From Maratus speciosus (lineage: Eukaryota; Arthropoda; Arachnida; Araneae; Salticidae): a DNA stretch of 64,000 nucleotides. This document shows, one piece after another, positions 22,436 to 34,493 of the stretch. Below the pieces are notes generated by a model. The model ran no database searches. It saw only the letters and a list, made by a program, of their open reading frames with translations, and was not told the DNA's origin. The DNA lies in the NCBI GenBank assembly GCA_963932465.1, contig OZ010794.1, positions 213,727,748-213,791,747 of the forward strand. The letters are read 5' to 3'. The number at the start of each line of letters is the position of its first letter. Position 1 is the first letter of the stretch. A program made the translations under genes and the position numbers.

Positions 22436-22602
22436 TCATCTCCTTCTATCTGACTTAACCATAAATAACGTTGTTTTCAGTTTTTTGTCATCCCTACTGA
22501 AGTACTTAATCGTAATGCAAAGCACCATCGTTGTATCAATCACTGTGCTTTCGTCAATAATAAAAGAAAAATAGCTGCTTTCCACATATTTAATGAAATC
22601 TT
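22436..22602 (-). pseudogene. hAT transposase fragment
   Basis: About 55 residues in frame on the minus strand, ending at a stop at 22436. The core reads SFIIDESTVIDTTMVLCITI, then KYFSRDD. This resembles the [F/L]-x-x-[L/I]-I-D-E-S-T-D-x-S/T-x-x-x-x-L-C-x-x-[V/I]-R-Y-[F] segment of hAT-superfamily transposases (the DUF4371/ZMYM-like group), including the first catalytic Asp of the RNase H-like fold. The frame runs upstream directly into the TTAA MITE at 22607-22807, which therefore disrupted it. Beyond the MITE (above 22811) the related frame soon meets a stop. No other conserved hAT block was found, so this is a dead remnant. Assignment to hAT is supported independently by the 8-bp TSD and end sequences of the enclosing element. 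Confidence 0.7.
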
Positions 22603-22606
22603 TTAA

Positions 22607-22807
22607 CCCCTTGAGGGGCGGTGGGATAAAATATATCCCACCGCATTTAAACAAGATTCTCACCAGTAAATTGTTACTAAATTTTATATTTTTAACTTTG
22701 GAGGAAAATCATTGGAAAATTGCCTTTCTTTATTTAAAAATAAAGTTTTTCGATTATTCCGGTGAAAAATCAATATTTACAGTCCTTTTTGCTTGCCCCT
22801 CAAGGGG
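22607..22807. mobile_element. TTAA MITE family A, copy 1
   Basis: A 201-bp element, TTAA at 22603-22606 and 22808-22811. The terminal repeats CCCCTTGAGGGGC and GCCCCTCAAGGGG are perfect inverses and each is internally self-complementary (CCCCTTGAGGGG). It is followed by a subterminal hairpin GGTGGGATAAAATATATCCC. The copy at 42,685-42,885 is also exactly 201 bp. It is inserted in the hAT transposase frame. Short reading frames across it are incidental. Confidence 0.8.
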
Positions 22808-23217
22808 TTAAAAAGCACGGCAAAAGACGTTTGAGATAACTCCTGAAGATTTAGTAATGTGAAGGTTCATGCTCCTTTAGACTGCAAAGTTTTCATTCAA
22901 GTATCTTATAAGGAAGACTAGGGGGGTCTGCTGCATTCATTGATCAACGTTTAGTTATAAAAGTAGTAATGTGATTGTAGTATACAATTTTATATGTTAC
23001 AAAAAGCTCTACTGTCATTCCATGAAGCACAAATTAACCAGCCTTAAGGGGAAAAAAATATAAAATTGTTTTTATATCTGTTGTATAAATCTATACTAAT
23101 AAAACAAATTTGTATATGTGCGTGTATGACTGCTATGACTAAGAAAATCTGCCGCAGTTAGTAATCTGGAAATTCAGGTCGCGAGTCCAAGGCAGGTCGT
23201 GATGCACTTGTGATGAG

Positions 23218-23688
23218 TGTAACCGTTGCCACCAAAATACTCACCGCCTGAGGACACGAGTTGCGACGTCATCACTATTCGACCGACTTCTCACAAGTGT
23301 TGGAATTCACACCGGAAAATCTTGAATAGCAATTTTCTTTTATTCTATTTGTGGAATATCTATCATCTTATAAAAAAATAATAACTATTTAAACTTACTG
23401 GGGAGAATTTGTAATCCCACACTAAAAACTCAGCCACATGCAGGAACACTGCGACCTTCCGCATCTGGCTGAATTTTTATTTAGGGATTACGAATTCAAA
23501 CCAGAAATTTTAAACAGTTAGTACTGTTTTATGTAATGATAGCTATTCCACAAATAAAATAAAATAAAATTGCTATTCAAAATTTTCCAGTGTTAATTTA
23601 AACACAAGTGAGAAGTCGGTCGATTAGTGATGACGTCACAACTCGTGTCCTCAGGCCTTGAGTATTTCGATGGCAACGGTGTAACCCG
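23218..23688. repeat. 470-bp inverted repeat inside the hAT element
   Basis: The left arm GTGTAACCGTTGCCACC...CTGAGGACACGAGTTGCGACG...CGACCGACTTCTCAC is mirrored by GTGAGAAGTCGGTCG...CGTCACAACTCGTGTCCTCAG...GGCAACGGTGTAAC. Arms are about 190 bp with a ~100-bp centre. Just upstream, 23092-23140 begins TCTATACTAATAAAAC and carries a TGTGCGTGTATG stretch, which resembles Helitron 5' ends. The inverted repeat could be a passenger of such an element, but no CTRR hairpin end was recognised. Confidence 0.6.
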
Positions 23689-25286
23689 TACTGTTGTAAG
23701 TTGTGAGCACGACCACATGAATAATGAATGATATCTCCTATTTCTGTATTTTATTTTCGTTTTTCAATTCAAAATAGAGTCAATGACAGGTTCAGTGTTC
23801 TCAGATGACTGAAAGTAAACTTTACGTGAAATAGTAAACAAAATTCCCCAAGTTTTTTCCCAAAACTGTTGATAGTCCCCAAAACATTTCCCCACGAATT
23901 ACTTGTCCCAAAAGAATTCGCCTGGAGATTCAAAATCCCCCAAAATGGGAACAATATCCCCAATCTGGCACCACTGGAAGAAAGACGCAAAATTGCTTTT
24001 TCATATTTTGCAATAAAAGTTTTAAAATATTCCGGTCTGAATTAAGCATTGCAGTAACGTAATTCCTTGCCCCTCAAAGATAATAAAAATATTTTATCAA
24101 ACAAATTTCTAAAAATCATGTTTTTATTTATATATTTATTAATTTACTTTTACAAATTTTACAATATTATCCCTTATTCTACCGACTAAATCCAATTTCC
24201 TTCAATAGGCAGTTTAAAAATCTGAAACAGGTGCGGTTAAAGAAATATGATACCCATGATCTCAAAATGATTTTTTAATTGTATATTATGTACTATAATT
24301 AATATTTTTATGAACTAAAAAAATATATTTATTTCTTTGCAGAGACTAATAACGTTATAACTATTATTAATAATAAAATAAGAATAATCGTATTGCTGAC
24401 TTAAAAACAATTTGTTTCATAAATATCTTCGAAAAAAGATTACATAAATAACTGTCTCCTAAATGTCCAACAAAAATATGTGCTCATTTATGCTTAGAAC
24501 TCTATATTTTAGACATTACAAAAATGTATAAAAAATAGACTTGAACATTTAATTTCGCAATTAAGAAAAATACGTATTTAAAAAAAGTGCACAAGCTAAG
24601 ATTATAACTTGCGAATTTCGATCCTTCATAGAAAAAATACAAATAAAATTACTTTTTACATTTCGCCATCTTGAAAACTTAAAAATTTAGAAACACCGAA
24701 AAAAGCCTTCATTTAAACAAATAAATATCCACCTTATGCTGTCATCTCTCGATAATAGATAAAAACATTTATAAATAATTATTTCATACAATTTTCATGT
24801 TATAAAGAAGAAGAAAAATATACTTATTCATGAAAATTTGAAACGTCCCAAAAATGGGACGCTAGGCACAAATGGGTTAAGTAACTATTACAAAACTAGC
24901 ACAATCATTTGATAACAGATGAATAAACTTTCTTTATTAAATTCTATCATCGAAGGAAGTATATTGAAAACAATTACGGAAGCAGAACTGAAGTAAACGT
25001 TATAACCAAACACTAAACTTTCCCATCATCAACAATTCTTTCATGGAACTCACATAAGCAACAGATTAGTTCCTATAGTTCCTATTAGTTCCGCTTTGTT
25101 TTAAGAACCGATTGTAATTTCTCACGAAATTTATCATTATCAACGAGAGATTACTGCCAGATTTGAAATGAGCATTCATTTATCTTAAAGGAAATCAATA
25201 ATATTTGAAGTACAAACTAGTGAGAATAAGATTTTAATTGTTTTAGGGCAAAGTACGTCCGTTACTAAAATTTTTAAATGATTTAA

Positions 25287-25527
25287 CCCTTTTAGGGGCA
25301 AGCAATTCTGTGTCTATAATGTTCAATTCCCACCCGAAATTAAAAAAAAACTTATTTATAAATAAGGAAAAGCAATTTTTTCAGGCTTTTTTTTTTTTTT
25401 TTTTTTTTTTTTTCACTAAACTCATACAAGTAAACTTAATTAAATTTTTCTGGTGCAACTCTTAATTAAATTTTAAATTTAGGTGGGATATAATATACCC
25501 ACCGAAGGGACGGTTGCCCTCAAGTGG
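25287..25527. mobile_element. TTAA MITE family K, copy 2
   Basis: TTAA at 25283-25286 and 25528-25531. Left end CCCTTTTAGGGGCAAGCAAT; right end GGTTGCCCTCAAGTGG, preceded by the subterminal block GGTGGGATATAATATACCCA. A T-run of 27 lies inside (25387-25413). Its right TTAA is shared with a family I element. Confidence 0.7.
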
Positions 25528-25531
25528 TTAA

Positions 25532-25786
25532 CCCTCTAGCTGCGCACCCCGAGATTTCCTCGTGGAAGCATTATTTATATCTAATCAACACTCATAGATT
25601 ATTCCTACCAGTTATTTTTTTTAGTAAATTTTGCCTTATTTAATTCTTGCATTTTGCCGATCAAATTAGACAAAATTTTTTGTTTTGAAAAACCGGTGGC
25701 AAAAGAATAAAAATTCTTAAAAAACACTCATCGCAAAGCTGTTAAATACGCAGATATTTTGGTGAAACAATTACGCAGCGAGAGGG
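25532..25786. mobile_element. TTAA MITE family I, copy 2
   Basis: Left end CCCTCTAGCTGCGCACC and right end ACGCAGCGAGAGGG are inverted. TTAA at 25528-25531 (shared with K) and 25787-25790. The 17.17-kb unit has K followed directly by TTAATGACAATA, the empty site for this insertion. Confidence 0.75.
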
Positions 25787-28677
25787 TTAATGACAATAGG
25801 ATTTAAAAACAAATTTATTTAAAAATAAATAAAAATGTTTCTTCCCAAATAATAATAAAAACAAAGTTTTATTGAAAAATTATGATGTAACTTTGCCATT
25901 AGAGGATGAAAATGAAGTGGGATATATTGTAAACATCCGCCATTCAAATGGTTAAGGAGACTTAATGTTGTTAAATCTTAATAAGATAAATTTGTGTAGT
26001 TGCTTGTTTTTTAGTTCATAATTTAAATAACGCATATTTTTAAGTTACTGATTCAAAACAAACACTGCCATTAGAGGATTAATGAATAAACTTTCTTTAT
26101 TAAATTCTGTCATCGTAGGAAGTTTATTGAAAGCAATTAAGGAAACAGAACTGAAGTAAACATTATTGAACCGAACAATAATATTTCGCATCACCAAAAA
26201 CTCATTCCTAGAATTCATTTCAACAGATTATTTCCGATGTGTTTTGTTTTAAGAACCGATTGCAATTTCTCACAAAAATAATCACTCTGAACAAGAGATT
26301 GCTGCGAGATTTGAAAATAGCATTCATTTATCTTAAAGGAAATCAATAATACTTGAAGTACAATCTAATGAGAATTACATTTTAATCCTTCGATGGCAAA
26401 GCACTTATGTTGCTAAAATGTTGAAATGGTTGAATGACAACAGGATTTACGAACAAATTTATTTAAAATAACTAAATGTTTTTTCCCACGTATCATTATA
26501 AACGCCAAATTTTATTCAAGAATTCTGGTGCAACTGTGGCTTTTGTGGAATATAATTAATAATGTGGAGATATATAATATCCTTCCGCTCTTTAGGGAGT
26601 TACGTTGACAAGGGATATTAGAACTCATTTTTTATTTATTATTATTTTTTTAATTTCATTTAAAACGCTATTCAAAGGAGTTCATTTATCACACATGAAA
26701 TTAACGGTTGAATAGTCTATAGGTCTACTAGGCCGGAGATTTTATTATTAAAATTGCTACCACTTTTAGAGATACTAATATTATTCTTATTTAATCTGTT
26801 ATTAAATAAGCCGAAAGTTACTTTAAAAAAAGTTGTAACAAACAAAGTATCTGAAGGAAGTAAATCACGTATCCCTGGGTACAACCGGAATTGCCCGCAC
26901 TATAAGAAACAAACAACCTGTATCTAATAACTGTCTATAAGTAAGAGTTTCCAGATTGGCAGTTTTTCTTAATTCAGAAATTCTGAACACACACCGGAAA
27001 TTCCGTAAGTACGATTTTTACTTTAGCTAATTACAAAATGTCTAGCAATAATAAAGCAAAAATTACTATTTGCAGGTCTCGGAGAGGTCACTTTTTAGCC
27101 ACCACTAAATTTTCAAAAGTATTTTTATGACATGCTATTTCAAGAAATGCTATAAAAATGATCATCACGATGTGGGGCGTTCGACATGTCCAAGATAAAT
27201 CTAAAATGAAAATTCTCCTAACGAAATATCGCTGGTACAAGTGTGTATTCAGTTTCCATAAAAAGAAAAACCACTCCGAGGCCTGTATTAGCAATTTCAG
27301 GTACGAATATAAATTTTTGAATTATTATTATTATTTTTTTATAATAGCAACCATGCTATCATTTATAATAAAGAAAAAGAACTATATCAAATAAATTTTC
27401 CGGTTGAAATATATCATTTAGTAAATCTTTAAACAATTCCAATTTAATTCTCATTACGTTTTCAAAAATTTTCATCATTTTAATAATGCACATTTTAGTC
27501 TTTCGATGTTAATATGAATTTCGAATCACTGTACTTAAAACTTCGTAGAATCATGTAATTAAAATTTTGAATTTTATCCTAAAGAATACAACATCCCTTT
27601 TCAAGGCGGAAATTCATATCTAAATGCTATTGAATTATTGTTTTGGTAAAGTGTTTTCAATTGTATTTTAAATAAATGAATTAAAGAACTGCAACAATTT
27701 AAATTAAGTTGTTTCAGGATAATATATTAAAAATTTAATTGTTCAAGGATGGAGCATTCTATAATCAGCAGAAACTACATTTCGTTTCGGGTAATTCGGT
27801 ATCTCAAACATTTTCGTATTAATCTTTTAAAAATGTATTTTGTGTGACAGTAAACAAGCATAGATAGCATAGCAGTAGACAGCACCAAATGTCTAGAGTT
27901 TAAGATAATAAAAATATTTTAAAAGAAGGTTCTAAAAATCATGTTTTTATTTACATATTTACTTATTTACTTTTACAAATTTTAAAAGATTGTTCCTTAT
28001 TTTACGGACTAAATCCTATTCCCTTCACTAGGCAGTTTAAAAATCTTAAACAGGTACGGTTAAAGAAACATTATACTCTTGATCCCATAATGATGGAGAC
28101 GATAAACTGCGCTGTCGATCCCAATTTTATTTCTTACAGAATTATTTATAATTACCACGCAATTTAAATTTTTTAATTGTGGAATAGGACAAAAAAAAAA
28201 AAAATATTTTCGAAGACATAGCTCAATTTTTGCTGCTTTTTACATTTTTAAAAATATTTTTCAACTATTTTTTTATTAAGTGTCTCTTTTCAATTACCCA
28301 TTTTATATTATACTTATGAAGAGTAACTAAGACGAAAATATTGTAACAATTGGTAATTGATTGCCCTGACTAAATAAATTATTTTCTTTTTTCCTTTCGT
28401 AAACCATCGCACTTTAAGACCTCGGAGAATTCACATCATTTACAGATAAAATCGAACTTTTACCACCACTATTGCCTTACGAAAATTTACTTTTTAAATT
28501 TTTCTTGGAAATGTCGTAGGAACTCGCTTCATGGTGAACTTTCTATTGAAATTCTTGTAGTAATCTTTCGTAAAAAAAAATTTTAAAATATTACGGATGG
28601 ATAAACAAGTGACCGCTCAAAGGCCAGAACTTCGAAAATAACTACAATGTCCTTCAAAATGAATGTAAATGCCAATA

Positions 28678-28840
28678 CAAGACTGGCACTGGCGACTATT
28701 TTTAAAGTCTATCTCGTACAACTTTCACATAACAAAAATCTTCGCCATAAACTTTGAAAACATGTGCAACAGAAGCATACTACATTTTTTTTTTTAATGG
28801 TACAAATAGAATATAAAAAATGTCGCCAGTGACAGCCCTG
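28678..28840. mobile_element. hAT-type MITE family M, copy 2
   Basis: The right end GTCGCCAGTGACAGCCCTG inverts to CAGGGCTGTCACTGGCGAC; the left end CAAGACTGGCACTGGCGAC matches it with a few changes. A clean 8-bp TSD is not visible. No coding. Confidence 0.45.
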
Positions 28841-30097
28841 CCAGTGCTTGTTTAAAAATAAAAAATGCGCTAAATCGCATTCATGCAAATACGGAATTTG
28901 GCTATGATCTTGGTTACAGTTGATTATAATACGATCAATTTAATCATGCAACACATGTAATCGATCTCCTGCTGCCAAATCGAAGCCTGCTCATTCACAT
29001 CTGTTTTCGCGTAAAATATTCTCCGTCTTAATTAATCGTAAAAACTTCCTATAAAATTTCCTACAAAATTTTATTGGAAATTACTGTTAGCAAGCTACTA
29101 TTTGCAAATCACTGTTAACCCAGTTTGAATAGAAAAAACTTTTGTGAGTATATATTCCTAAATAATATCATACGTCTCGAAACTCATCTTTTGTAAAAAA
29201 AAAAAAAAAATAGGTTCTCTCGAAAATCCGTGTTTTATGGGTATTAAATTGTACATATTAAATTTATAGTTTCCATGACGAAACATCGTCGGTACTATGT
29301 CAAACTATCCAATATGAAAACTCTATTGCTAGTGGGCGACTTTTTTAAAATTCAGATTTCGTGATTGGAACCACCTTTTTCAAGAAGTGAAATTCGCCTT
29401 ATATAATGATATATTAATTAAGACAAAAACAAGGGAATTTTACCATTTCAGAAAAGTCGTGCTAATCAACAAATTTGAATTTTAAAAAAGTAGCTCACTA
29501 GCAATACTGTTTTGATTTTGACATAGAACCGACAACAATATATCGGATTTGTGATTATTGGATAACATTTTGTCATTAGAAAATTTTAAGGAATTATTTA
29601 ATTTTAGAGCTTTTTTTAAATGTGTTAATATTTTTTGACAAGTTTATTTTATTGCGTTGATAATTATTTTAATAACGTATTCTTTTTAAGTAACTATTTC
29701 AAAACAAGCACAGTCATTTGACAACAAATGAATAAACTTTCTTTATTAAATTCTATCATCGAAGGAAGTATGTTGAAAGCAATTACGGAAGCACAACTGC
29801 AGTAAACATTATTCAACCAAACAGTAATCTATCCCATCATCAACAGTTCATTCATGGAACTTGCATAACCAACATATTAGTTCCTATTGTTCCTATTAGT
29901 TCCGATTTGTTTTAAGAACCGATTGGAATTTCTCACGAAATTCATCATTATCAACGAGAGATTACTGCGAGATTTGAAATGAGCATTCATTTATCTTAAA
30001 GGAAATCAATAATATTTGAAGTACAAACTAATGGGAATAAGATTTTAATTGTTTCAGAGCAAAGTACGTCTGTTACTAAAATTTTGAAATGATTTAA

Positions 30098-30323
30098 CCC
30101 TTTGAGGGGCAATCAATTCTGTGTCTATAATGTTCAATTCCCACCGGACATTTTGAAAAATCTTATTTCAAAATAAGAAACAGCAATTTTACAGCCACAC
30201 CCCCCCCCCTTTTTTTTCACCAGTCATAAAAGTAAAATATAATAAAAAGTTTTCTGTGCATATCTTAATTAAATTAGGTGGGATATAATATATCCCACCT
30301 AAGGGACGGTGTCCCTCAAGATG
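30098..30323. mobile_element. TTAA MITE family K, copy 3
   Basis: TTAA at 30094-30097 and 30324-30327. Left end CCCTTTGAGGGGCAATC, right GTGTCCCTCAAGATG, with the subterminal hairpin GGTGGGATATAATATATCCC. Same position in the unit as copy 2, so it was inherited by unit duplication. Confidence 0.7.
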
Positions 30324-30327
30324 TTAA

Positions 30328-30593
30328 CCCTCTCGCTTCGCAACCCGCGATTTCCTCGGGGATACATTATTTATGTCTAATTAACATTCCTTGATTATTC
30401 CCACCAATTATTTTTTCATTGTAAATTTTGCCTTATTTAATCTTAGCATTTTCCGATTAAATTAGACATTTTTTTTTTTTTTTTTTTTTTTTTGAAATAC
30501 TGGTGGCAAAATATAAAAAATTCATAAAAGACGCTCATCGCGAAGGTGTTAAATACGCAGATATTTTGATAAAACAATTACGCAGCGAGAGGG
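30328..30593. mobile_element. TTAA MITE family I, copy 3
   Basis: Left end CCCTCTCGCTTCGC and right end ACGCAGCGAGAGGG; TTAA at 30324-30327 (shared with K) and 30594-30597. Same position as copy 2 in the 25.5-kb unit, so the K+I pair predates that unit duplication. Confidence 0.75.
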
Positions 30594-32116
30594 TTAATGA
30601 CAATAAGATAAAAAAAAAGCAGATTTATTTAAAAATAAATAAAAATGTTTCTTCACATATAATTATAAAAACAAAGTTTTATTCAAAAATTATGATGTAA
30701 CTTTGCCGTTAGAGGATGAAAATTAAGTTGGATATATTGTAACCTTCCGTCATTCAGCTGGTTAAGGAAGCTTACTGTTGTTAAATCTTAATAAGACAGA
30801 TTTGTGTAGTTGCTTATTTTTTAGTTCATAATTTTAATAACGCATATTTTAAAGTTACTGTTTCAAAACAAACACTGCCATTAGAGAATTAATGAATAAG
30901 CTTTCATTATTAAATTCTGTCATCGTAGGAAGTTTATTGAAAGCAATTAAGGAAGCAGAACTGAAGTAAACATTATTGAACCGAACAATAATATTGCGCA
31001 TCACCAACAATTCATTCCTAGAATTCATTGCAAGAGATTATTTCCGATGTGTTTTGTTTTAAGAAACGATTGCAATTTCTTACAAAATTAATCACTCTGA
31101 ACAAGAGATTGCTGCGAAATTTGAAATGAACGTTCATTTATCTTAAAGGAAATCAATAATACTTGAAGTAGAAACTAATGAGAATTATATTTTAATCCTT
31201 CGATGGTAAAGTACTTCTGTTGCTAAAATGTTGAAATGGTTGAATGACAATAGGATTTACGAAAAAATTTATTTAAAATAACTAAACATTTTCTTTCACG
31301 TATACACGCCAAATTTTATTCAAAAATTCTGATGCAATTTTGGCTTTTGTGGAATATAATTAATTGAGATATATAATATCCTTCTGCTCTTTAGGGAGTT
31401 AAGTTGACAAGGGACATTAAAATTATTTATTTATTTATTTTTTAAATTTCATTTAAAACACAATTCAAAGGAGTTCATTTATCACACATGAAATTAACGG
31501 TTGAATAGTCTACAAGTACTGATTGGCCGGAGACTTTTTAATTAAAATTGCTACCCCTTTTAGAGATACTAATATTATTCTTATTTAATATGTTATTGAA
31601 TAAGCCGAAAGTTACTGTTTAAAAAAAGTTGTAACAAACAAAGTATCTGAAGGAATTAAATCTCGCCTCCTGGGTACAACCGGCATTGTCAGCACTATAA
31701 GAAAAATAACCCTGTAGCTAATAACTTTCTATAACTAAGAGTTTCCAGTTAGGCCTTTTTAAAATTCACAATTCCTGAATACATACCGGAAATTCCGAAA
31801 GCACGATTTTTACTTTAGTTAATTACAAAATGTATAGCAATAATAAAGCAAAAATTACTATTGGCAGGTCTCGGAGATGTCACTTTTTAGACACCACTAA
31901 ATTTATAAAATTAATTTTATGACATGTTACTGCAAGAAATGCTATGAAAATTATCATCATGACGCGGGGTCTTGGACGTGTATAAGATAAATCTGAAATG
32001 AACAATTTCCTAACGAAATATTGGTGGTAAAAGTGTTTATCCAATTTCTGTAAAAATAAAGACCTCTCCGAAACCTGTTTTAGCAAATTCAGGTACGAAT
32101 TGAAATTTTGAATTAA

Positions 32117-32825
32117 GGGGTGCGGGACACATTTTCAAAAGAAAAAAAATATTTATTGAGTTAAAATTTTGAATTTTTTTGTGATGGTTAACCATATCAT
32201 TTATAAACAGAATCAAATGATAAAACTTCTCATAGCTTAAAAAAAATTTTTTTTAATTTAAAATTTATGAAAAAGTGGTATAACTTAAAATCGTTATAAC
32301 TCGAAATATTATTTGTAGAATTTAAATTGTTTTTCATTTAAATAAACAGAAATATATATTTTTTAATTTAGAACCAGCATTTAAAAAAATATTAATTTTT
32401 TTTTAATTAAAAATATTTAACGAAAAAATTACAAATAAGTGGTACAAAAAAATCATATTTTCAAAAGTAAATATTTTTTTCAAATATGCTGTCTCAAAAG
32501 TAAAGTAAAATAATTGAAAAAGATATGTTCCGAGTTTCAACCCTGTATCTTTAATATAATTATAAGAATTTAAATACGAGAAATGGTGAAAAAACCTATC
32601 ATGAAGAAAAACGCAATTTCACAAGAACTCGTTTCCTTGACAACCATAGCTTGAAAGGCAGATTTTGAAAACAAACCAAAACGACAAAATTAATATTTCC
32701 TGTTCTAATTAAGATAGGGATTTGATTTAAACATCATTTTAAGCAGAAAACAGCAGAGAAATTTTTAATCCAATAAAAAATAAATAAATAAATAAATAAA
32801 TAAGATTTTTGTGTCCTGGTCCCCC
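32117..32825. mobile_element. TTAA element with GGGG ends (GGGGTGCGGGACAC)
   Basis: TTAA at 32113-32116 and 32826-32829. Ends GGGGTGCGGGACACA and TGTGTCCTGGTCCCCC are inverted with small differences. The 27.3-kb unit lacks it. The interior is low-complexity A/T. The ends resemble those of the palindromes at 6.57 and 36.33 kb (TTAAGGGG followed by a GGAC or GTAC step), suggesting a common group with 5'-GG termini. Confidence 0.65.
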
Positions 32826-33123
32826 TTAAAATAAAAATCATAAAATGAAAAAATCATAATGAAAAAGAAAAATCATAATAGCGACCCTGCTATCATTTAG
32901 AATAAATGAAATTAAGTGTATGAAATAAATTTTCCATACACAATTGTAATTAATTTTTCATTTAATTTTCAGCTGTGAAATTACGCTCGAAATTATTGAA
33001 TATATAATACGTGATTTATCACATTGCTAACACGAAGTGTAGAACCAAGGATGTGAAAGATGACCAAGCCGGGAATCGAAACCAGAACTCTTGGAATAGC
33101 ACTCCAAGTACTCTACCTTTCAA

Positions 33124-33332
33124 ACCTTTCCTGCGCAGTGTGCCCGGGTCGAGATATTTACTTTTAATTCCAAATTTACAAACGGCACCAAGAATATTTT
33201 AATAAAATTTTGCATTAACAATGAAAGTATAAAGTAACAAGTATTAATTTCTAAAATAAGTCGTATGTAAATTCCGGTGGCAGTCGATGATTTCATCATT
33301 TTACAGCAAAATGTGTCTGTGCCGGAAAGGAT
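33124..33332. mobile_element. TTAA MITE family B, copy 1
   Basis: Left end CCTTTCCTGCGCAGTGTGCC and right end GTGCCGGAAAGGA. The right TTAA (33333-33336) is shared with family C; the left one is changed to TCAA. The interior (CTTTTAATTCCAAATTTACA) matches the copy at 38.85 kb. Confidence 0.6.
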
Positions 33333-33336
33333 TTAA

Positions 33337-33547
33337 CCCTTTCAGGTGGAAGGCATTTCTGCTCAAAAAATATTCAAATAATTAATTCACACCGTAATTA
33401 ACAAACAAATTTATCTTTAAATAATCAAAAGCTTCTTTTCACGTATATTATGAGATCGAAAGTGTACTAAAATATTACTGGTGCCATTTGGCAATTTAGG
33501 CCTTAAAATTAACCGTTTGCAGACTGCAAACGGCGCCCCTCAAAGGG
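33337..33547. mobile_element. TTAA MITE family C, copy 2
   Basis: Left end CCCTTTCAGGTGGAAGGC; right end has the palindrome CCGTTTGCAGACTGCAAACG followed by GCGCCCCTCAAAGGG. The right TTAA is changed to CTAA (33548-33551). Confidence 0.65.
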
Positions 33548-33769
33548 CTAAGGCACGAGGACATGCCCAGCTTTCCATTTTTCACAGGCTGAAAATTAAT
33601 TGAAAAATTAATTAAAATTGTATATGTGTTCACCTAAGCTAGGTTTGTTTGTGTCTGATGTTTTGCCGCAAGATTGTGTGTAATTAAGACTATTCCATCT
33701 TACGCTGCAGTTACAGCCTTTCCAACATATGTGAGAAATGCTAAGCTGGCAATCGTCCTCGTAGCTTAA

Positions 33770-33971
33770 TCCCTTGAGGGGCGGTGGGATAAAATATATT
33801 CCACCTAATTTAAACAGGATTCTCACCAGGAAATTTTAACTAAATTTTATATTTTTAACTTTGGAGAAAAATCATAGAAAAATTGCTTTTTTCTTATTTA
33901 AAAATAAAAGTTTTCGATTATTCCGGTGAGAATTCAATATTTAGAGAGATTTTTGCTTGCCCCTCAAAGGG
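33770..33971. mobile_element. TTAA MITE family A, copy 2
   Basis: TTAA 33766-33769 and 33972-33975. Left TCCCTTGAGGGGC, right GCCCCTCAAAGGG, with the subterminal GGTGGGATAAAATATATTCC block. Inserted at the D-arm TTAA of a tRNA-like SINE half; its right TTAA is shared with family J. Confidence 0.75.
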
Positions 33972-33975
33972 TTAA

Positions 33976-34493
33976 ACCTTTAGTGCGCAGCTTTGCATAT
34001 ATGCGAACAACAGTGTTTTGAATTGAATAGATTTTTTTAATTCGTATATACCTAATTCACACCAGAAAATTAAAATAGCAATATTTGCTTTAATTAATAA
34101 CAGATAGACCGCATTTAAATAAAGCGAAATTAACTATTAAAACTTTCTGGTATAAAGTCAGATTCTCCGAACTACATAATTTCTAGAACGTATTATATCA
34201 TAGGAATTAAAGGGTTAAAGGTTAAATTTTATAAAATAAATAATTGTATAAATTAAGGTATTAGGAGACATACCTCTTAAATATTTATTAATTTGCAACA
34301 TTTTAGCGTAAAACAGCCACACGACAGTAGTTTTTACCTGTATTGCAGATGTGCAACAGAAGAAAAGATTGACGTATTATATGAAAAATTTATCTCTGAT
34401 TTTTTTTTCATTACTTTTCCTGTGTAGTAGACGTTTCAGAGAAACATATATAGTTTTTTCGAAACAAGATGGAAAAAATCGCGCATTTAAAGG
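33976..34493. mobile_element. TTAA element family J, copy 3
   Basis: Left end ACCTTTAGTGCGCAGCTTTG, right end ATCGCGCATTTAAAGG, TTAA at 33972-33975 and 34494-34497. Interior collinear with the 18.28-kb copy. Confidence 0.7.

Larger units (their letters stand above)
21984..23976 (-). mobile_element. hAT transposon with decayed transposase, 8-bp TSD
   Basis: Ends are CAATGTTGCCAGAT on the left and ATCTGGCACCACTG on the right, inverted with two differences in 14. A perfect 8-bp TSD GAAGAAAG lies at 21976-21983 and 23977-23984. Length 1993 bp. It contains a minus-strand hAT transposase fragment (22436-22602), a TTAA MITE (22607-22807) inserted in that frame, and a 470-bp inverted repeat (23218-23688). 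CCCCAA-rich stretches flank both ends. It sits inside the TTAA MITE at 21897-24078. Confidence 0.75.
21897..24078. mobile_element. TTAA MITE split by a hAT element
   Basis: Left end CCCTTTGAGGGGCC after TTAA (21893-21896). Right end TTGCCCCTCAAA runs directly into GATAATAAAAAT, so the right TTAA and a few bases are lost. The 27.9-kb unit (CTAGAGTTTAAGATAATAAA) is the empty site. The original MITE is about 190 bp; the rest is the hAT insertion at 21984-23976. Confidence 0.75.

Noticed and set aside
22593..22811. 72-residue plus-strand frame
   Set aside because: It coincides with the 201-bp TTAA MITE A; the other MITE A copies give frames by the same accident.
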